A model generated the notes under the pieces. It ran no database searches. It had not been told where the DNA came from and saw only the letters and a program-made list of their open reading frames with translations. From Scilla litardierei (lineage: Eukaryota; Streptophyta; Magnoliopsida; Asparagales; Asparagaceae), in NCBI GenBank assembly GCA_030789695.1, contig CM061138.1:181141051-181205050 (forward strand): a stretch of 64,000 nucleotides of DNA, given 5' to 3'. This document shows, in pieces, positions 57,557 through 64,000 of this stretch (its first letter is position 1; the number at the start of each line of letters is the position of its first letter). The position numbers and the translations under genes were made by a program.

Positions 57557-59922
57557 ATGCCTTCGTCTGCCTCTTCTGCTTCAAATTCTTACATCGAGCC
57601 GTGGTTTGGCGAGATTGGTGGGGGTAGCGCCACCGAATCGGATCCGGCGGTGTCGGAGGCGTCGTCGATGTTTTGGTCGAAACAGCAAGAGGGAGACATG
57701 ACGGTCGAGCATATCGTTGCTTCGTCGTCGGGGATCAAGAGGGACCCTAAGAAAGGAAAGGCGCCCAAGTCGGCCGCCAAGGTCGCAAACAGCAACCGAG
57801 ACATGACTGCGGTCCCTGCTGAAATCTTGGCCCAGATGTCTCAACTGTTGCCCTTCGTCATCCCTGGGATCCGCTCGAAGTTCATCCGGCCCCCAACACA
57901 GTTCACCTCCCCGAACTGAGCGAGCGGGTTTGCTCCCCAAGGGATAACGAGGTCGGGTATACTACCCGACCTTCACCTTGGGGCTCCGCTTCCTGCTTCA
58001 TCCCTTCCTTTTTCTCGTCTTTCACTTCCTCGAACTCCCACTCTTTCAATTGATGCCGACTTCATCTACTCAATGGTCGGCTTTCGTGTCCTCTGCTCTG
58101 CCAGCGGCATCAGTTCGACGTTGCCGCTCTCCCAATACTTCTATGAGGTGAAGAGAAAGGGGGCATACTACTATGTTTGCGTGAGGAGTAGGAGGCCCCT
58201 CGTCCTTGGTCTACCAGGAAAGGTGAGGGATTGGAATGATAAGTTTGTCTTCATCTCGACGCCGGTGGACTTGGCACTGAGATCGAACTGGGGGACCTTG
58301 AATCCCTTAGTGAATGCCGAGGTAGTCTTAGAGGGGACCAACTTGAAGAGCGCCAGGATACTGGAGGAGATCCCCAGGGAGGACATGGAATTCAAGGGCC
58401 TAGTCGCAGACGAGATGATCGCCCAGCACGTCTGGCTCGAAGGTACTTCGAGCTTAGCGATCCACTTCTGATATGCTCACCCTGATCTATTTTCTTTTTG
58501 CAGGTGCGACCATGAGTCTCTCAATGGAGGAGATTATGAAGATGGTGAGGGATGCGACGTCCAAGCAGCCGCTGACCAAGGGCAAGGGCAAGCAGCCCAC
58601 GCCCAAGAGCTCGACATCAGGCGACCAGAAACGGAGTCAAGAGGCGGCGGTAACCGCTTGGGCCAAGAAGGAGAAGCAAAGCAAGAAGCCAAGGAGGGAG
58701 CCTGCGATGACCACACGTACTTCCGGCATGAACGAGGCAGGCGGACTCATCAACCTCTACCCGACCGAGCCTGCGACCGACCCTACGGCCGCCGGTTCGC
58801 AGGGCCCGCCGATCGGCATCATCGCCGCCATCCCCATCAGTTCGGCCGCCCCTCTGCATCCTTTGACGGGGCCAGCCAAAACAAACCGAGCTCCAGGAGT
58901 GTGCTAGCCCTATGGGTGCCTGCCGTCCGGGCTGGGGAAGCCGGCCCACCCGAGCTGCGAGGCGGCTCTTGAAACCTTCAAGTCGCAGAAGGAGGAGCTC
59001 CTTGCCCTCGCTCCGGAGAAGTTCGTTATGCTGTGCTACCTGGTGGGCACCCATGAGTCAGTCTGCGATGAGGCCAGTGTAGCGGCCCGCCTGGTGGAGA
59101 ACATCACTCTGTCAAGGAACCGAGAGTCCCTGGTCAATGTGGATGCCGAACGTCTCTGCGTTACAGCCATCTGGCACGGCATGCAGGTTTGTCGCACCTT
59201 CTATTCACCTTGCATGTCTTCCCTCATGTTATTTGTGCTTACACCTTTGGTTTCATCTGTGGACGATGGCCGCACTGGTGTCCCTCCAGCCACACACGTC
59301 AGCAGCGGGCAAGGCCGAGTCTGCCCTGGCAAGGAAGGTGACCGAGCTCAAGGCGACCGAGGGAAAGCTGAAGGATATCATCAAGAGATTAACGAAGGTC
59401 CAGAGGTATTATAAGACCCAGAAGGATGAAACCGCCAAGCTGGAGAAGGTCGCTTTGGATCTGGAGGGAAGGGTCCACGACGAGGAGGCCCGGAGGGTCG
59501 CTGTCGAGAGTCTCCTAGCATCGAAGAGGGAGGCGGCTGTGGTGAAGATCATTGAGCTGGAGCTGCGGATCGTCGAGCTAGCGAAGGTCGACCTGAACAA
59601 GGTCAGGGCACATACCGTCTGCTAGTACTAGGTCGATGAGCTCGTCCCCGCCTTGACGGCCATGAGGGCCGAGGGCTTTGACAAGGGTCTGGAGGCCATC
59701 CTTGAGAGGGACAATGCGAGGTTGGGGAAGCTCTACCCCAACCTAGATATTGACTTCGCCCGCTTGTCAGCGGCCTCTGATGACGAAGCAGAGGCTTCTC
59801 GTGCTGCCGACGTCGAGAAGGCAGAGACCCCGGCCAATGGCGACCAGGGAGGCGTCCAGGCGGACTCCCAGGTCCCGGGAGGCAGCGGCCAAGAGGGTGG
59901 CGAGCAAGTTGAGGCATCGTAG
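57557..59922 (+). pseudogene. Decayed 'putative gypsy-type transposase' domain gene
   Basis: ATG 57557 (MPSSASSASNS) opens a frame that persists through three exons: 57557-58441, 58505-59186 and 59290-59922. The introns (58442-58504 and 59187-59289) have GT/AG ends and keep frame. About 730 codons. The region around 58073-58400 (STLPLSQYFYEVKRKGAYYY, DWNDKFVFIST) resembles the plant 'transposase (putative) gypsy type' domain (PF04195). A basic region and a long coiled coil (ARKVTELKATEGKLKDIIKR) follow, then an acidic tail. In-frame stops at 57917 (TGA), 58905, 59623 and 59629 (all TAG) disable it. Such genes sit in poorly understood gypsy-related elements; their function is not known. Confidence 0.65.
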
Positions 59923-60316
59923 GTTGGGGGGCGTCAATGTATGGCCGGCCCCGAGGCTGAGCTTGGAGTCTTTTTTTGTAACCTGTAGTGTAAATGTCAG
60001 ATGAAATGAAATTAAATTTTTTGGCTTACCGTCGTTGTTTGTTCTGTGCTTTGTGTCTTTGAATGTGTATGCCCCCAACATTCAGCATGGACGAGCTTAA
60101 GGTCGAGGAGATGTGGAGAGTTGTAGAGTCGGTGGGCGAAGCTTCTAGGTGGGTTGTCTTTATAGGTCACCTATTGGAGTCTTTCCACGGGGTGTTCGGG
60201 GCCGTAGCCCGCGTGCGCCCTTGGAGCCTTTCGGGGGCCGGGCTGCCCCAGATCTTTGAGATGGCGGGTTTAGAGGGGCCGTAGCCGACCCCGCATCTTT
60301 GTTCGTGGGCCTAGGT
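59923..60316. other. 3' region of the gypsy-type transposase-like gene
   Basis: Poly(A)-like ATGAAATGAAATTAAATTTT at about 60001. From about 60180 the sequence resembles the GC-rich GGGGCCGTAGCC-type repeats of other retroelements. No further gene seen. Confidence 0.45.
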
Positions 60317-61161
60317 GTCTAACGGTCCGTATTTTTCAATGCAACTATTCACGTATTTTCAATTTTTTTTAAACTATTTTATAATGGTTTGTTAGGAGTT
60401 TTACGATTTCAAAAATTTATTATAAAAATATTTTGAGATATCAGACTAGTCATGAAGTATTTTAGTAAGTTTGAGTTTCATCAAATACTCAAAACAATTC
60501 TGGTAAAAATTCATTTTCAGTTATTACCATTTTGGCTTAATGAATTTATTTTCTATACAAACATCGTCAAAACGTTTTCAAACTTCTACGGTAACATTCT
60601 ATGATCATTTAGGGCTTCCCACATTAATTTCGTAATTTTCTGAAGTCAAATCGATAGAGAACCTGCACACCCGCTTCCTAAACATTTTGGCCTAAAACAC
60701 GTATCTCCGTAGCTCAAACCCTGAAACGGACTTCGTATTCACAATCCTTGTGACGATACGATCCCGTGGGTATGTTTTCGTAATTTTTCGGACACGTTTA
60801 CTAGTAGGGGCAAAATCGTAATTTTGTATTTTTGACATTATCTACTAATCACGTTTAACCTTTTTACTTAATTACAAATTACCCTATTAACTATTAAATT
60901 ATCCTAACTACCTACCCTAACCATGTCTAAAACGTGGGGGAGACACGTTTAAACATTTCTACACTTAGTCAAAAAGATTAACCTAATCTCATTTATTACC
61001 CACCTAATAGCATTAACTACATTTGACTAATTACAACTCTAATCTCTATTTAAACCCCTAACCTATCTCCCTCTACACTCAGCTGAGCCCTTAATCACCC
61101 AGGCCCTCTTCCTTTGATACCCACTCACGCAACCCCCTAACACTATCCTTTACACACATAC

Positions 61162-61163
<2 letters not shown>

Positions 61164-61200
<37 letters not shown>

Positions 61201-61208
61201 CCCCCCCT
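61164..61208. repeat. (CT)n microsatellite followed by a C run
   Basis: About 17 CT units followed by about nine C and further CT-rich sequence. Confidence 0.95.
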
Positions 61209-63008
61209 CCCTCTCTCTCTCCCTCCTGTTCCCTCGTTTGAAACCCTCCCAACCCATGCACGGCGGAGCACCTCACCGTTGCCACCGTCCGAACTTGAAG
61301 CCTCGCCATCGTCGGTGAGCTCCGATGCTCGAAGCGCCGCCTTCCCCTTCACCGAGCTCCGACCGTGCACCCCGAAGTCACCCGCCGTCGCTCGACCACC
61401 TCTCAAGCTCGAACGCCGCCCAGCTTGCTTCTTCGCCCGAGGCCGCCATCAGCTCCGACGAGAGCCCGTAGTGCATGAAGCTCCGACGACCCGAACGAAA
61501 CCCCGACGACCCAAGCCCGCGTCGAGCTCGCCTCCTCTCCTCCGCTCATCGCCGAGCGTCGCCTTCCTCTGCCTGCAGCGACGATGAGGCAGCAGCCCGC
61601 CACCGCCTTCCTCCGGCATCCCTCGATGGCGAAGTAGCTCGCCTCGTCGCTCCGCTGTCCGACGGAGTCCTCCTCCGACTGAAGCCGCTTCGCCTCCGAG
61701 CGCCGCCAACCCACGCCGACTCCCTCGCTCCGACTGCAGCCACCCACCTCGACGCTCCGAGCACCCCACCTCGCTGCTCAACACCGCCATCGAGCTCGAA
61801 CTCGTAGAGATCCCCACGCCGTCTGCCCCTCATGACGCTGCAGCACCGCCCCCGCCGGCGCTCCGCCCCCACCGCCGCGGTCGCCGCCCGAGCTGAACCC
61901 TCCGATGACGAGCAATCCCCCGTTCCCATGCACGTCCGAGAGAAACAAAGGAGGGTGAGCGAACGTATAATTTTAAATACGAAAACGTATTTCCTATAAA
62001 TGCGGAATTTTAAATGAATTATTAAATGTGTTTATTGGGTTTAAATTAATAATAAATAATATATAGGTCAGAAAAATGTAAGACTAGGCTCAGAAAATCA
62101 GAAATGAAGTTCTGGACCCAATGGCGCTAGTTTCATCGCAATCAGATGCTTATTTTTTCCAATATTAATTTTTAAGCTTAAATTTTAAATACGATGTTTT
62201 CACTTAAAAATCCGTAACTTGATATTTTTACATACACTAATATGTGAGAAAAATATATGCTATAGTACTCTTCGATACGGTCATTTTGACAGCTCACTTG
62301 AACCATTCCGATGCAGATTGCATCCAGAATAAATGTTTGAATAAATACGTTACTAATTGAAAAATAGTTTTTAAATTATTTTTGAGCTTTTAAAAATTAT
62401 AAAAATTAATGTAAGCTTCAGAAAAATATTTCCTCCTATAGTAAAATTATTTTCAACATATCTAGCTTATAGAAAAATTTAGAACACTTTTCGACAACGT
62501 TTCAATCCGTTTAAAAACGGTTAGATTATTTTAAATAGGAAATGTAGCGTTTTTTAACCAACTACTTTTGTGATCGCAGGTACCAATACTCGTGCACCAG
62601 CTCCTCTAGCTCCAACCTCGTCTTGCCACGACGAGCTCGAAATTTGTAAGTCACGACTAATTCTAAAATTAGAAAATTAGTAAGTGCCCACGTATGAACT
62701 TAGAACACCACCATAGCCTCAGACCGGCTACTTGACTTGATCGGAACTAGAGACCTAATCTAATAGGAAAGTAATCAACTACAGATTACTTTGCCAACTT
62801 TCAACTTAGGTGGTTGTAACCCACAACCATCAACTTGGGTAAATTGTGTGCTAAACAACACAACTACATGCTCGAAGCATGGAATCGGTGTCATAGTTTT
62901 TGGACTTGTCTTTATCCTCACTTCGTTTGGCACAGTCTGCTTTGGAATGAGTTACTACTCTCTGGTTTTCAATAAGAAAGTCAACCCGTTGTCTTGGTTT
63001 GACTGGTA

Positions 63009-63110
63009 ACATGTGGAACATCGTGTGGAATATCTTGTGAAATATCATGTGGAACATCTTGTGGAATATCTTGTGGAACATCTTGTGGAACTTCTCGTGG
63101 AACATCATGA
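63009..63110. repeat. 12-bp minisatellite, about nine copies
   Basis: Unit AACATCTTGTGG with small changes (AATATC, CGTGTGG). The minus strand reads as a repeating MFHKIFHK-type peptide, which is an artefact of the 12-bp period. Confidence 0.92.
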
Positions 63111-63205
63111 AAAGGAAATGTACATAGAACACTTGACACTTCACTGGGGTTTTTGGGGGTAACTCATAGTTTGAGAGAGTGCGGGAGTGACTGGAGTTCA
63201 ATCTA

Positions 63206-63304
63206 CATGTCTAGCTGCCTGTGTTTCGGCAATCATGTCTAGCTCCCTGTGTTTCGGCAAATATAAAAATGCTGCATGTCAGCATCCTGTCTAGCTGCCT
63301 GGGT
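63206..63304. repeat. Short repeat ATGTCTAGCTGCCTGTGTTTC
   Basis: Three imperfect copies of a TGTCTAGCTSCCTGTGTTTC unit at about 63208, 63236 and 63288. Confidence 0.8.
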
Positions 63305-64000
63305 TTTTGGTATTCGTCTGGGTCACGCCCAGGCAAGAGATGAACTCGATGGTCACATATTGTACTCTCCGACTTGAGTCACGTAGTATAGTTACTTTTG
63401 CACAGTCACTTTTACCTTACGCGCCACAGTCACCTTTACTTCACATGTTCTACGCACTTTTGCTTACTACACTTGTACAGTCACCAGTACTTTACCTGTC
63501 GTACTTTTAGCTACAGCAGTAGCATGTTTCACTCGCTTAGCCTGCTTTACACTTGCTCTACCACAGTACAGTTGTTCTCTCCTTTCAGTTTAGTTTACTT
63601 TTACTACTCAGTCGCGTACAGTTGTTGCTCAGTACTTTACTTTTCACTCTGGTTTGCTCGTACGTAGTTACTTTTGTCATACTTGTACACTGCTTCTTTT
63701 CTATATTTAGAATTGTTGTGACTTACCTACGGTTCCATCTCCGTGGCACCGCAGACGACGTACATATGGAGGTAGATGCTCCTGAGCTAATAGCGCCAAA
63801 GTTCGACCCTGAGACCGCAGCTTCCAGAGCTATTTTCAGCTATGTACTTTTCTTCTTTCATGTATATCGTTGGGACATTTTGTACAGTATGAATTGTAAT
63901 AATTGGACACTATTTGAGTATTTTTGTACATCTCTGCATTGTGGCTATTTTGTTTTCACTGGTAACCTGCAGGACATGCGCAAATATCAAAAAAGTAACG

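Larger units (their letters stand above)
60317..64000. mobile_element. Long non-coding repeat, possible LTR running off the window
   Basis: Begins TGTCTAACGGTCCGTATTTTTC, similar in style to LTR starts, and passes from AT-rich to GC-rich and back with no coding domain. Its right end is outside the window, so neither a second copy nor a TSD can be checked. The GC-rich part 61250-61950 has open frames on both strands due to composition only. Confidence 0.35.

Noticed and set aside
61403..61929. Several overlapping frames of over 100 residues
   Set aside because: GC-rich, Arg/Ser/Pro-rich, present on both strands and in several frames, with no domain.

Overview
This window is plant nuclear DNA, probably from a monocot. 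It contains plant-type LTR retrotransposons (Tekay-like chromovirus, Tat-like gypsy, a copia derivative), a Helitron, a CACTA-like element and a MuDR-type transposon with introns. The one ordinary host gene is a GIL1/DUF641 gene with very GC-rich coding exons, which points to a monocot. The species cannot be named from the sequence.

Positions 1-46580 are one nested stack of transposons, resolved by LTR ends, target-site duplications (TSDs) and interrupted sequences. The oldest layer is element A, a Tat-like gypsy relative on the minus strand. It carries gag (20797-22357), a 95-bp tandem array (1-556 and 20277-20440) and an LTR cut into three parts (22408-23002, 32215-32472, 46477-46580). Its other LTR lies left of the window. 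Element A was hit three times. (1) A Tekay-like chromovirus, minus strand, 557-20271, sits inside the 95-bp array. Its left LTR was later split by a ~10-kb Helitron (2918-12971), which carries a CACTA-like fragment (5521-7560) and pieces of host genes (a RabA GTPase and ribosomal protein S13/uS15). (2) A large copia-derived element with almost no coding sequence, plus strand, 23003-32209, lies in element A's LTR. (3) A Tat-type gypsy element, plus strand, 32473-46471, lies in the same LTR. It has gag, protease-RT, two RNase H domains, integrase, an 81-bp tandem array and a long non-coding tail. All coding regions in these elements contain stops or frameshifts.

From 46581 onward: a two-exon GIL1-like gene on the minus strand (46897-48488) ends about 320 bp from the nest. 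A fold-back MITE (about 48853-49140) follows, then a complete MuDR-type transposon (about 49139-54911) with long terminal inverted repeats. That transposon has a transposase gene on plus and a convergent small GRF-zinc-finger membrane protein on minus. Next come a probable solo LTR (55793-57105) and a decayed multi-exon gene of the 'putative gypsy-type transposase' class (57557-59922). The last part (about 60317-64000) is a long non-coding repeat that may be an LTR running off the window.

No tRNA, rRNA, CRISPR or bacterial-type feature was seen. The most notable items are the fully delimited Helitron with gene captures, the intron-like insertion in the Tekay integrase, the convergent transposase/GRF pair, and the three-way split LTR that dates the insertions relative to one another.
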